From contig SUTG01000005.1 in the NCBI GenBank assembly GCA_015063035.1, positions 1 through 64,000 on the forward strand: a stretch of 64,000 nucleotides of DNA, in the 5' to 3' direction. Every line of letters begins with the position of its first letter. The stretch's first letter is position 1. The position numbers were made by a program, and so were the translations under genes. The notes under the pieces are model-generated. The model saw only the letters and a list, made by a program, of their open reading frames with translations, did not search any database and had not been told where the DNA came from. Shown piece after piece: positions 18,369 through 26,629 of this stretch. The stretch is from Methanobrevibacter olleyae. GTDB lineage: Archaea > Methanobacteriota > Methanobacteria > Methanobacteriales > Methanobacteriaceae.

Positions 18369-18619
18369 TTGGATTTATAATTTAAAGAATGGGGTTTGTT
18401 CTCTATTCTTATAATTATTAATTTTCTTTAAGTGTTGTAATTGTTCTTCTTTTATGAAGAACAGGTAGCTATTGTTGAACTTTTAAGAGATAGCTATTGG
18501 TAGGTTAGTTTATATCTTTGATTAGATACGCTATGGATTCATTGCAATCCAAATTGAACTTCTGTTTTATTTGGATTCTTTCTAATAGCTATTTCATTGG
18601 ATTTATCGTTGGTGTTATT
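18369..18619 (+). promoter_or_regulatory. Leader of the second CBS gene with alternative hairpins
   Basis: 251 bp. An 8-bp perfect hairpin (TGTTCTTC-TTTTAT-GAAGAACA) lies at 18442-18463. Closer to the gene, AATCCA at 18546-18551 can pair upstream with TGGATT (18534-18539, 6-nt loop) or, extended to nine bases, downstream with ATTTGGATT (18569-18577), or with TTGGATT at 18597-18603. The three pairings exclude one another, a switch-like arrangement just before the GGTG ribosome-binding site at 18611. Confidence 0.45.
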
Positions 18620-19438
18620 ATGAAAATCAAAAATATAATGTCTGAAAATGTGGTATCTATTGATAAGAATTTAAACATATGTGATTGTCTAAGAATGATG
18701 TATAAGGATAACTTATCTAGAATACCAGTCACCAGTACCAATGAAAATAAAAAAGTTTTAGTCGGAATTATCTCAGAAAAAGATATAGCTAATAAGTTAG
18801 GCTCCGCTAAATATGGTAATATGGCTCCTTCCCATTTCCACGTATCCACTGTAATGGTCAAAGACTTGATTACAGTAGATGAGGATGATGATGTGACTGA
18901 AGTGGCAAAAATCTTGATTGAGAAGAATATTGGTGCCATTCCGGTTCTATCTGATGGTGAAATGGTAGGAATCGTAACTAAATCTGATTTCATATATTTA
19001 TGCAAAGCAAAAGCATATGAAAAGATTTCAGTTAAGGATATTATGACAACAGATATTATTTCAATATCTGCAGATGATCGTTTAGTTCATGCAAGAAAAG
19101 TTATAATGGATTCAGGTGTTGGACGTTTGTTGCTCACTGAAGACAATGAGCTTGCAGGAATTATTACTTCAAAAGACATTGCAAAAGCATTTGTTTCATT
19201 CAGGAAACACACTCCTGACAAGTATCAATCTTCTCAAATCAAGGAGTTGATTGCAGGAGATTACATGTCTAAAAATGTGGAAACAATCTCACAATATGCA
19301 TCAATTCCACAGCTTGCTGATGCAATGTTGGCAACTGGATATAATGGTTACCCTGTAGTTGACGATGAAGATCAAATTATAGGAATAGTAACTCAATCAG
19401 ATTTGCTGAAATTGATTTATGAAATGGAAACTCAATAG
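18620..19438 (+). CDS. Second four-CBS-domain protein
   Basis: 272-aa protein with four CBS domains at about residues 1-60, 70-125, 130-185 and 205-270, with motifs GIISEKDIA, GIVTKSDFI, GIITSKDIA and GIVTQSDLL. The start chosen is ATG 18620 behind GGTG; an open frame to 18518 would add a hydrophobic, poorly supported extension encoded by the hairpin-rich leader. It is probably a ligand-sensing partner or paralogue of the preceding gene. The end of the gene is the first copy of a four-copy 39-bp tandem repeat. Confidence 0.88.
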   Translation: MKIKNIMSENVVSIDKNLNICDCLRMMYKDNLSRIPVTSTNENKKVLVGIISEKDIANKLGSAKYGNMAPSHFHVSTVMVKDLITVDEDDDVTEVAKILIEKNIGAIPVLSDGEMVGIVTKSDFIYLCKAKAYEKISVKDIMTTDIISISADDRLVHARKVIMDSGVGRLLLTEDNELAGIITSKDIAKAFVSFRKHTPDKYQSSQIKELIAGDYMSKNVETISQYASIPQLADAMLATGYNGYPVVDDEDQIIGIVTQSDLLKLIYEMETQ

Positions 19439-19566
19439 TAATTGTTTCAAAGATTTATGAAATGGAAACTCAGTAGGGGTCTGTTTCGAAGATTTATGGA
19501 ATGGAAACTCAGTAGGGGTCTGTTTCGAAGATTTATGGAATGGAAACTCAATAGGGTCTGTTTCAA
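19414..19566. repeat. 38/39-bp tandem array made from the CBS gene 3' end
   Basis: GATTTATGRAATGGAAACTC begins at 19414, 19452, 19491 and 19530. The first copy is the last eight codons and stop of the CBS gene; the others lie in the spacer with GGGTCTGTTTC linkers. An open frame of 64 codons across it is repetitive and not a gene. Confidence 0.9.
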
Positions 19567-19582
19567 GATTGATTTTGGTTTT

Positions 19583-19620
19583 AAGCATAAGATTTTCTTA
19601 TGCTTTATTTTTCTTTTTTT
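19583..19620 (+). terminator. Hairpin plus T-tract after the CBS gene
   Basis: Perfect 10-bp stem (AAGCATAAGA / TCTTATGCTT, 3-nt loop, 19583-19605) followed directly by TATTTTTCTTTTTTT. Confidence 0.75.
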
Positions 19621-19806
19621 CTATTTTTTATGCTGATTATTTTTATTCAATTTTATTTATTGTTCTTATTTTTGTATTTTGCACACTTTTTGTACATTAC
19701 TGATTATTTACTTGATTAATTTAAGTTATTTTCACCTATTGCTTTTTATACTATGATTAATATATAAGAAATAGGAATAAGAATAAGTGTTTTTAGGAGT
19801 TTTATT

Positions 19807-20634
19807 ATGACAAGGGATAAAGTTGCATTTTTAGGGCCTCAAGGGACATTCTCTCATGAAGCTGCATCATTGGTCAGTGACAATTTGATTTCATACTGTT
19901 CAATACAGCAAGTGATGGGTGCTGTTGAAAGTGGGGAATGCGTATGCGGTATTGTACCAATTGAAAATTCAATAGAAGGCCCTGTTAGCTTGACTTTAGA
20001 TTCACTGATTCATAATTTTGACTTGAAGATTAAAAATGAGATAGTCATTCCAATCAACCATAATCTATTGGCTGCTAAGGAAATGACTGTAGATGAAGTT
20101 GAAAATGTTTATTCACATTCACAGGCTTTAGGCCAATGCCAGCCTTATTTGGAAAGGCATGGAATCACTGCACATTATACATTAAGCACTGCAGCAGCCG
20201 CTAAAAGGGTTGCAGAAACCGGTGAGGATGCAGCTATTGGAACATTGAAAGCTGCTGAACTCTATGGATTGAAGGTAATTGATACAAACATTCAAGAGAA
20301 CTTCAACAATGAAACCCGTTTTGTTGTATTGGATAATGAGGATTCTCCAATAACTGGAAATGACAAGACTTCAATTTCATTCTCCTTGTTTGAGGATAAG
20401 CCAGGGGGACTTTACGAACTTTTAGCTCTCTTTGCAGAGAATGATGTCAACTTGACTAAAATTGAATCCAGACCTTCTAAAGAGGGATTAGGGCATTACA
20501 TATTTTTCATAGACCTTGAAGGACATAGATTGGATGATGATATAGGACGTATCTTAAAACATTTGGAAGATAATACTTCATTCTTTAAGATTTTAGGATC
20601 TTATCCCTCATTTAACGAAGAGTTATTCAAGTAA
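19807..20634 (+). CDS. pheA: Prephenate dehydratase
   Basis: 275-aa enzyme that converts prephenate to phenylpyruvate in phenylalanine synthesis. It starts with the family block FLGPQGTFSHEAA; IPIENSIEGPV and NNETRFVVL (with the TRF catalytic motif) follow in the dehydratase domain (residues 1-180). The C-terminal ACT domain has ESRPSKEGLGHY, the ESRP motif that binds phenylalanine, so feedback inhibition is expected. Mono-functional length, no chorismate mutase domain. It stands alone between the CBS terminator and the surface-protein pair. Confidence 0.95.
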   Translation: MTRDKVAFLGPQGTFSHEAASLVSDNLISYCSIQQVMGAVESGECVCGIVPIENSIEGPVSLTLDSLIHNFDLKIKNEIVIPINHNLLAAKEMTVDEVENVYSHSQALGQCQPYLERHGITAHYTLSTAAAAKRVAETGEDAAIGTLKAAELYGLKVIDTNIQENFNNETRFVVLDNEDSPITGNDKTSISFSLFEDKPGGLYELLALFAENDVNLTKIESRPSKEGLGHYIFFIDLEGHRLDDDIGRILKHLEDNTSFFKILGSYPSFNEELFK

Positions 20635-20849
20635 TTCTATTCAGCCTATTTTTATTCATTAGAATTTTTTTAAACTTCAATAATTTTTCAATATTTCTTC
20701 AAATTTTCTTCTATTTTTTAACTTTTCATTTAGTATAATTTATTAAACATAAAATTCATATATTAATAATATATAAATATATAAAAAATATATAAGTTTG
20801 ATATTTTTAATATAACATTGATTTATTCAATCGAATTAGGAGGAGAAGT

Positions 20850-21620
20850 ATGAATCCAGATAGGAAAAAGCTTATGCAGATTTTAAGTAATCTTGAAAGG
20901 GATTATGAAGCTGGTTTGATTTCTGAAGAGAAGTATATTTATTTGTCCCAGCAATATAGGCATAAGATTGAAACTATTGAAGTTAGTGACAGAATTCGTG
21001 CGATGCAAGGAAAAGAAGAAACTCCTTCCTCAATCAAGACAAGACATGTTGATTCTCAAAAGTATCAGGAAGAAAAGGAAAAGCTGGTTCGCAAGTATAT
21101 CCATAACCCTGAATCTTATACAGTATCAAAAAAACCTGAGGAGTCTTCAAGTACCAGTCCGTGGTATATTGCATTGGCAGTTGTATTTTTGCTTGTAGCA
21201 TTTGGTGCAGGAATAACTTTTGGAATGTCAAGCATAGGTTTAGGTGGTGATGTTGGAAACGTTCTATCTGAAAGTGCAACTATTAATGACACTGCTTTTC
21301 CTGAAGTTAAGGTAAACAAGTCTCTTAGTTACAATTATACAAAATCTTACTCAAATACCACTTCATACGGTTCTTCAGATGATTCAAGTTCATCTTCAAG
21401 CAGTTCATCTTCAAGCATTGACTCCGGATCTTCCAGTTCATCAAGCTCTGGAGGCAGTTCAAGTGGTGGATCTTCTAGTGGAGGTTCTTCAAGCGGAGAT
21501 TCATCTGGCGGAAGCTCTGATGGTGGCTCTTCCGGTGGCGGTTCTTCTGGTGGTAGTTCTGATGGTGGCTCTTCCGGTGGCGGTTCTTCTGGTGGTAGTT
21601 CTGGAGGAACTGAAGAGTAA
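20850..21620 (+). CDS. Membrane-anchored protein with Ser/Gly-rich extracellular tail
   Basis: 256-aa protein. Residues 1-90 are charged and helical, with a SHOCT-like block (LERDYEAGLISEEKYIYL). One membrane helix lies at about 105-128. Outside it come four N-glycosylation sequons (NDT, NKS, NYT, NTT) and then an 80-residue low-complexity tail of Ser and Gly with GGSSDGGSSGG repeats encoded by near-tandem DNA. The tail probably spans or sticks to the pseudomurein wall. Function unknown. It has a strong AGGAGGAG site and lies 42 bp before another membrane-anchored protein. Confidence 0.75.
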   Translation: MNPDRKKLMQILSNLERDYEAGLISEEKYIYLSQQYRHKIETIEVSDRIRAMQGKEETPSSIKTRHVDSQKYQEEKEKLVRKYIHNPESYTVSKKPEESSSTSPWYIALAVVFLLVAFGAGITFGMSSIGLGGDVGNVLSESATINDTAFPEVKVNKSLSYNYTKSYSNTTSYGSSDDSSSSSSSSSSSIDSGSSSSSSSGGSSSGGSSSGGSSSGDSSGGSSDGGSSGGGSSGGSSDGGSSGGGSSGGSSGGTEE

Positions 21621-21662
21621 GTTTTATAGATGGTGCTATTATTATTTTTTTGGAGATATGAT

Positions 21663-22211
21663 ATGAAAAAAATTATTGGTATCGGATTAGTGTTAATTAT
21701 ATTGATTGTAGGTGTTTCATTTTTTATAAATAATCCTATCAGCACTGATAATGAGGATGACCTTTCAAAGCAATCAGTGGAGTATTCTGAAAATGGAATA
21801 TCATTATCAATGCCTGGGAATTGGGTTTCTGCAAAATCCAACTCTAATGAAACAGTTTTAGCAATTGCAGACCCTGATGCTAAGGATTCCGCAGGTTTTA
21901 ATAGTATTAATGTGAATATAGAAAAGAAATCAAATGCCAGATCTTTACAATCTGAATTCACTTCCAATTACAATACATTGGCTCGTAATTCTGATTTTAA
22001 CATTTTATTTATGGGCAATGTTTCATTTAATGATCAAGGGGCTATGGAAGCGGATTACACTTCTGTAGCAAACAATCAAACAAAGCAGCATAAGGCTATT
22101 TGGATTCCTAAAGGTTCTGACATTTATGTTATCTTATGTTCTGCACCTGAATCTGAATTCGATAATATGGTAGGTACTTTTGATTTCATTATCAATAGCG
22201 TTAAATTATAA
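21663..22211 (+). CDS. Membrane-anchored extracellular protein, PsbP/DUF1795-like
   Basis: 182-aa protein with an N-terminal signal-anchor helix (residues 3-24) and a secreted domain beginning EYSENGISLSMPGNW, a pattern common to small PsbP-like/DUF1795 domains in methanogen surface proteins. Several N-x-S/T sequons are present. I chose ATG 21663, behind GGAGATATGAT, over an upstream TTG-type extension. Probably co-transcribed with the Ser/Gly-rich protein. No enzymatic role can be inferred. Confidence 0.7.
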   Translation: MKKIIGIGLVLIILIVGVSFFINNPISTDNEDDLSKQSVEYSENGISLSMPGNWVSAKSNSNETVLAIADPDAKDSAGFNSINVNIEKKSNARSLQSEFTSNYNTLARNSDFNILFMGNVSFNDQGAMEADYTSVANNQTKQHKAIWIPKGSDIYVILCSAPESEFDNMVGTFDFIINSVKL

Positions 22212-22270
22212 TAGTGATTTTTATAAATTAAATTCACTATTTTTATTTTTTTAAATTATTTATTAAATGC

Positions 22271-22400
22271 AAGATTTTTGGATATTATTGCAATTTAAGA
22301 TTATTCATAAGAAGATTTTTGGATATTATTGCAATTTAAGATTATTCATAAGAAGATTTTTGGATATTATTACAATTTAAGATTATTCATAACAAGATTT
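22271..22400. repeat. 41-bp tandem repeat x 3 upstream of coaBC
   Basis: AAGATTTTTGGATATTATTG starts at 22271, 22312 and 22353 (exact 41-bp period), with a fourth partial AAGATTTT at 22394. It fills the space between the upstream gene and coaBC and so may include duplicated promoter elements. Confidence 0.9.
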
Positions 22401-22421
22401 TAAATTTATTGAAGTGATTTT

Positions 22422-23606
22422 ATGGAAATTGTTTTATGCGTTACTGGCAGTATTGCAGCAACCGAGACCATTAAGTTAGCAAGGGAATTTAGAAGGCAGG
22501 GTCATTCTGTTAAGGCATTCATGACTAAAGAGGCTACTAAAATTATCCATCCGAATGCTTTAGAGTTTGCCACTGGCCAAGAAGTTGTTTTGGAATTGAC
22601 TGGAAAGATAGAGCATGTGAAGTACTCTCAAGAAGATTTGATTTTAGTTGCTCCAGCTACTGCAAATACCATTTCCAAATTTGCTTATAAGATTTCGGAC
22701 AATCCTGTAAATACCCTTTTGATAACTGCTCAGGGACATGACACACCTATTGTCTTCGTTCCTTCAATGCACGATTCAATGTATGATGCAGTAAGCGAAA
22801 ATGTGGAAAAGTTAAAGGAAGAAGGCATTAAGTTTGTCAATCCTCGCATTGATGAAGGAAAAGCCAAATTTCCAGCTATTGAAGACATAGTCCTTGAATC
22901 TGTAAGGGCTGTCAATTTGGATAAGGCAAGTAAGGCCATTGCAGATGATGAAGTGTCTAATATTGCAGGAAAAAACATATTGATTAGCTTAGGCGGAACC
23001 TTTGAGGAAATCGATCCTATAAGAGGAATTTCCAATAGGTCCTCTGGTAGGATGGGTTTAGAGCTTTCTAAGGAAGCATTCATTAGAGGAGCTAACTTGA
23101 CTGTTTTAGCTGCACATCATGAAGTTTCAATTCCAAAGGCATTCAATGTCATTGATGCAGAATCAACTACTTTAATGAATGAGAAGATAGATGAGTTGAT
23201 TCCTGATTTTGATGTTTTCATAGCCACTGCAGCAGTTTCTGACTTTACTCCAATCAGCAAGGAAGATTCTAAAATCTCTTCATCCTATAATCTGTCATTG
23301 GAATTTGAGCCTGTTGCAAAAATCATTCAAAGAATCAAAAAGATCAATGAAGACATATTCCTAGTTGGATTTAAGGCGGAATACAACATTTCAGAAGAGA
23401 AAATGATTGATTGTGCCAAGACTCAAATGAGAGAAGCAGGAACTGATTTGGTTGTAGCAAATGATGTTTCCAATGAAGGATGCGGATTTGGATCTGAAAC
23501 CAATGAGGTAATTCTTGTAAGTGATGAAGTCAAAAAGGTTTCATTAAATTCCAAAAAAGAGATTTCCAAATCAATATTTGATGAGATTTCTAAAAAATTA
23601 GACTGA
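22422..23606 (+). CDS. coaBC: Phosphopantothenoylcysteine decarboxylase / phosphopantothenate-cysteine ligase
   Basis: 394-aa bifunctional CoA-synthesis enzyme. Residues 1-175 are the FMN-dependent CoaC decarboxylase (VTGSIAATETI at the start, PATANTISKFAYKISDN, PSMHDSMYD). Residues 185-394 are the CoaB ligase (LISLGGTFEEIDPIRGISN, VGFKAEYN, VVANDVSNEGCGFG). It couples cysteine to phosphopantothenate and decarboxylates the product. Starts after AAGTGATTTT. Followed by a long T-rich tract. Confidence 0.95.
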   Translation: MEIVLCVTGSIAATETIKLAREFRRQGHSVKAFMTKEATKIIHPNALEFATGQEVVLELTGKIEHVKYSQEDLILVAPATANTISKFAYKISDNPVNTLLITAQGHDTPIVFVPSMHDSMYDAVSENVEKLKEEGIKFVNPRIDEGKAKFPAIEDIVLESVRAVNLDKASKAIADDEVSNIAGKNILISLGGTFEEIDPIRGISNRSSGRMGLELSKEAFIRGANLTVLAAHHEVSIPKAFNVIDAESTTLMNEKIDELIPDFDVFIATAAVSDFTPISKEDSKISSSYNLSLEFEPVAKIIQRIKKINEDIFLVGFKAEYNISEEKMIDCAKTQMREAGTDLVVANDVSNEGCGFGSETNEVILVSDEVKKVSLNSKKEISKSIFDEISKKLD

Positions 23607-24600
23607 TTACAACTTTTTAAAAAAGTTGATTAATTTTTCTTTTTTTTGTTTTACTATCTTTTTTTATTTTATTATCTTCTTTTATTTTACTATCTTTTTT
23701 TATTTTAGTATTTTTTCATTTTTCAATCTTTATTTTCAGGTGATTATATTCTCATTATTTTTTGTTCGTTATATAATTTTTTTCTTATATTTTTCCTTAT
23801 TTTTCTATAAAGATTTTAAATATTTTCTTTTTGTTTGCTTAATACTTATATTTTCCCTATATTTAGATAATAATTAAAAAAAGTATTACTTTTTTATAAA
23901 AATTAATAGTTCTTTCTTATTTTTGAAAATAAAGAAAAATTAGAAATATTTTTTAAAATTTTGATAAAAATTTATTAAAAAAGAGTTAAAAATAGTTTAT
24001 TTTGCAAAAAAAGTTCAATCCTCTAAGTTATTTAATTATGGAGTGTTTTTTATGAGTGAATTAACTCAGAGGATATTTTTATGAACTCTTTTTTTATTGC
24101 ATTAGCAAATATATATTTGTAATATTCTTATATAAAAAGCTTTCAGTAGTAATACTTTTTTGAGTTTGTTCGTCATTGTACTAAATTCTTGTTTTTACTT
24201 AAAATTTCCAATTATTATATTAAATTATTCTAAGATTAGTTTTTAATATTGCATTAGTTTTATTTCTTATTTTCAGTAAATTTCAATCAATTTTTTTTAA
24301 AAAATCTAGTGCATATTTCTCTTTTGAAATCAAATTTTTTTATAAAAGTAATACTTATAAAATAAGGGTTTTTAAAGCTTTGAATTGATGATAATTGATT
24401 TAAATTTCTTAAAATATCTTTATAAAAATCATATGTTTTATTTTTCAAATGATTCCCTATATTATTTGAAATAATTAATTATTGCAAAAGCTAAATTTTT
24501 ATTTCATAATTTTAATATCAAAATGGTGTTTTTGAGTTAAAATAGCAGTCATGTATGGTTTTTGAAAAATGATTTTTATCAAAAATGAATATATGTTCTT
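23607..24600. other. Long non-coding spacer between coaBC and flpA
   Basis: 994 bp, convergent genes on both sides, no believable ORF. It holds a 120-bp pyrimidine tract with a 36-bp repeat (TACTATCTTTTTTTATTTTA at about 23652 and 23688), three AAGTAWTACTT-type palindromes (23877-23895, 24148-24156, 24346-24356), and one large stem-loop (24006-24095). The T-rich part fits a U-tract termination zone for coaBC. Confidence 0.6.
24006..24095 (+). ncRNA. Candidate structured RNA element
   Basis: Long inverted repeat. AGTTCA then ATCCTCT-x-AGTTA on the left (24012-24030) pairs with TAACT-x-AGAGGAT (24062-24074) and, after a small internal loop, TGAACT (24082-24087); outer A-runs face T-runs. The right arm ends in seven consecutive T (24089-24095), so a plus-strand transcript would end in a U-tract. 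It lies in a 1-kb orphan spacer, not next to either gene end. Confidence 0.4.
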
Positions 24601-25245
24601 TTAAAAAGATTTCTCAACAAGAAAAGCCATATGGTCCTTTTCATAAGGTTCTAATTTAATCTTTTCTAAAATGGAATAACCATTCTCTTTTATTTTTTTA
24701 GCTTCATCCTTGAATATTTTTTTAGGCTTTTGAATGACATCAATGCTTCTTGCTTTTATGGTAATGATTCCTTGCCCCTCTTCCTTGAGGAATAATCCCA
24801 TGTTATCCATAAAGAGTTCACTCTGTTTTTCCTGTGCCACATCACAGTAAACTAAGTCCACCTTTTCAACTTTGTTGAGGTAATATTTAGGTTTGGTCGC
24901 ATCTGCAAGGAGTGGAATTATGTTGTTTCTCTTTTGTGACAATCTGACCAGCTTTTTCATGCTGACTGGTGAAAATTCCACAGCATAGATCAAGCCTTCA
25001 TCGCAAATGTCAGATATGTGTGAAACAGTTGTTCCTGTTGAAGCGCCTAAATACAATACTTTAGAATCATTCTTCAAGTCAAGCCCTTCCAATCCATTCA
25101 ATAATGCCGCAGCTAATTTTGATCTTCTCGGATTCCAGATTCTGTACTCCTCATCTCCATATTGGATAAGTCTTTCATCATAGACTCTAATCCCTGGACT
25201 TAAGTTTCTGGTAGCTATTTCACCGTCTTTCTCAAATATGTTCAT
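24601..25245 (-). CDS. flpA: Fibrillarin-like rRNA/tRNA 2'-O-methyltransferase
   Basis: 214-aa SAM-dependent methyltransferase, catalytic subunit of the archaeal box C/D RNP, which methylates ribose 2'-OH groups on rRNA and tRNA under guide-RNA direction. Features: PGIRVYDERLI and EYRIWNPRRSKLAAALLNG in the N-terminal part, then VLYLGASTGTTVSHISD (SAM site), VEFSP, and DLVYCDVAQ (catalytic Asp). It lies 155 bp downstream of nop5 on the same strand, its RNP partner. Its first codons and start are duplicated upstream. Confidence 0.96.
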   Translation of the reverse strand: MNIFEKDGEIATRNLSPGIRVYDERLIQYGDEEYRIWNPRRSKLAAALLNGLEGLDLKNDSKVLYLGASTGTTVSHISDICDEGLIYAVEFSPVSMKKLVRLSQKRNNIIPLLADATKPKYYLNKVEKVDLVYCDVAQEKQSELFMDNMGLFLKEEGQGIITIKARSIDVIQKPKKIFKDEAKKIKENGYSILEKIKLEPYEKDHMAFLVEKSF

Positions 25246-25332
25246 TTTTTCACATCTTCATATGAATTTAATAATTAATTTTACTGTCTTTCTCAAATAT
25301 GTTCATTTGCATCTTTATATGAATTTAATAAT
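25223..25332. repeat. Duplicated 5' end of flpA
   Basis: The segment from flpA codon 8 back through its start and upstream TATGAATTTAATAATT is repeated about 60 bp upstream. The copy (minus strand) has its own ATG at 25306 and would encode MNIFEKDSKINY before a TAA at 25268. Confidence 0.85.
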
Positions 25333-25399
25333 TTATTGGGAATTTAAGATTTCAGAATTCATTGATTTGTAATTAAATCATAATCCAATAATCAAATGA

Positions 25400-26629
25400 C
25401 TATTTTCTTCGTTTCTTTTTATTCTTCTTGTTTTTCTTGCTTCCTTTGTATTTCTTGCTTTTTCCTTTTCCCTTGTCCTTTTCCGCCTTTCTTTCCTTTG
25501 CCCTCTTCTGGCTTGTCTTTTTAGGGAACGGATTTTCCTTTTCTATTTGCTCAACTTTTTTTAGATAATCCTCTGCAATGCTTGGATCATACTCTCCAGA
25601 GAACACATCCTTTCTTACAGCGAGTGTAATCTTCAAAGATAGATTTCTAGCTATTTTTCCTCTGTTCCACCATTTGGCACCGCGAACACTTGGGTGTTGG
25701 AATATCAACCCATGTTTTGGCGGACGTTCTCCAGTTTTCAAATGTCTGAATATTGCCTTTTCAGCACCCATTATTTGAATAACACTTGCAGGATAAGTTG
25801 CTAATCTTTTTATGCTTCCGATATGTGCAATTAGTTTGGCACCTAATGTGGATCCGAGGAGGTCTCTTAAGTTAGGCGCAATAGCTTCCATTTTAGAATC
25901 AATATACTCTTCAAGTTCCTTTCTTGACTTTTGAAGTGAATAGATGGATTCTGCAAAACTCTTTAACATCAATAAGTCATTTTCTTCAATGTCAGCACCT
26001 GTGCTTTCTTCGATATCCTCACTGAAATGCTCATTGAAGTTTTCTAAAATGTCTTCCCTGTTTTCACTTTCAGCTATTAGCTTTATGTAAGTTTCATTAT
26101 TGCTTATCGTATCCATTTCTGGGAAATAGATTGTGTACCAGTCACGAATGCGTTCAACTAATTTGCTGATTGATTCATCAATGTCATCTACAGAGTTTAT
26201 TGCTTGAATCAATAGCTTGTCCTCTTCCTGTGAAGATTTTTTAATCTTATGGATAGCTAGATTTTCATAGATTCGAATGATTTCATCCTGACTTTTTGAA
26301 AATCCGATTTCTTCAAATACATTATCAATATTGCTTCTTAAGTATTCTCCACCTTTATTTGGAGTTTTCACTTCAATATTTCCATAATTTTCAAGTTCTT
26401 TGTATTGGGATTTCCTTTTTGTGGTTTCTATAATTATCCTATCCTCTTTGTTCGAATCCAATTTTATTCCATTAATCAATTCGATTTCTTCATCCAGAAT
26501 CTCATTTTCCTCTATCTTAATGAGATTTGAAACCACTTCTTCTTCCTTGAAAAGCTTATAATCAGCAATTTGAAGATCTTCATCAAATGCAATAAATCCT
26601 GCAATACATTGTGTTATATAAAATTCCAT
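25400..26629 (-). CDS. nop5: Nop5/Nop56/58-family box C/D RNP core protein
   Basis: 409-aa scaffold of the box C/D small RNP that joins L7Ae-bound guide RNA to fibrillarin. The N-terminal part binds fibrillarin, the middle (about 150-250) is the coiled coil, and the Nop domain carries GSIKRLATYPASVIQIMGAE and PKHGLIFQHPSVRGA. The last 40 residues are an almost pure Lys/Arg tail. Followed by flpA. Upstream sits a 54-bp duplication. Confidence 0.94.
   Translation of the reverse strand: MEFYITQCIAGFIAFDEDLQIADYKLFKEEEVVSNLIKIEENEILDEEIELINGIKLDSNKEDRIIIETTKRKSQYKELENYGNIEVKTPNKGGEYLRSNIDNVFEEIGFSKSQDEIIRIYENLAIHKIKKSSQEEDKLLIQAINSVDDIDESISKLVERIRDWYTIYFPEMDTISNNETYIKLIAESENREDILENFNEHFSEDIEESTGADIEENDLLMLKSFAESIYSLQKSRKELEEYIDSKMEAIAPNLRDLLGSTLGAKLIAHIGSIKRLATYPASVIQIMGAEKAIFRHLKTGERPPKHGLIFQHPSVRGAKWWNRGKIARNLSLKITLAVRKDVFSGEYDPSIAEDYLKKVEQIEKENPFPKKTSQKRAKERKAEKDKGKGKSKKYKGSKKNKKNKKKRRK

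Noticed and set aside
18518-18619. N-terminal extension of the second CBS protein
   Set aside because: The extension is encoded by the hairpin region, is hydrophobic and not CBS-like; ATG 18620 has a good GGTG site.
19442-19636. 64-codon frame FRRFMEWKLSRGL repeated
   Set aside because: It is only the 39-bp tandem array (13 codons per unit) read through; no ribosome-binding site.
21347-21967. 206-codon minus-strand frame with Pro/Glu repeats
   Set aside because: Antisense shadow of the Ser/Gly-repeat DNA; PPEEPP-type repeats are what GGTGGCTCTTC-like repeats give in reverse.
22271-22400. Possible CRISPR array
   Set aside because: Units are directly adjacent 41-bp repeats with no unique spacers; the same holds for the other arrays here.
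23626-23877. 83-codon Phe-rich frame
   Set aside because: Low-complexity translation of the T-rich tract after coaBC.
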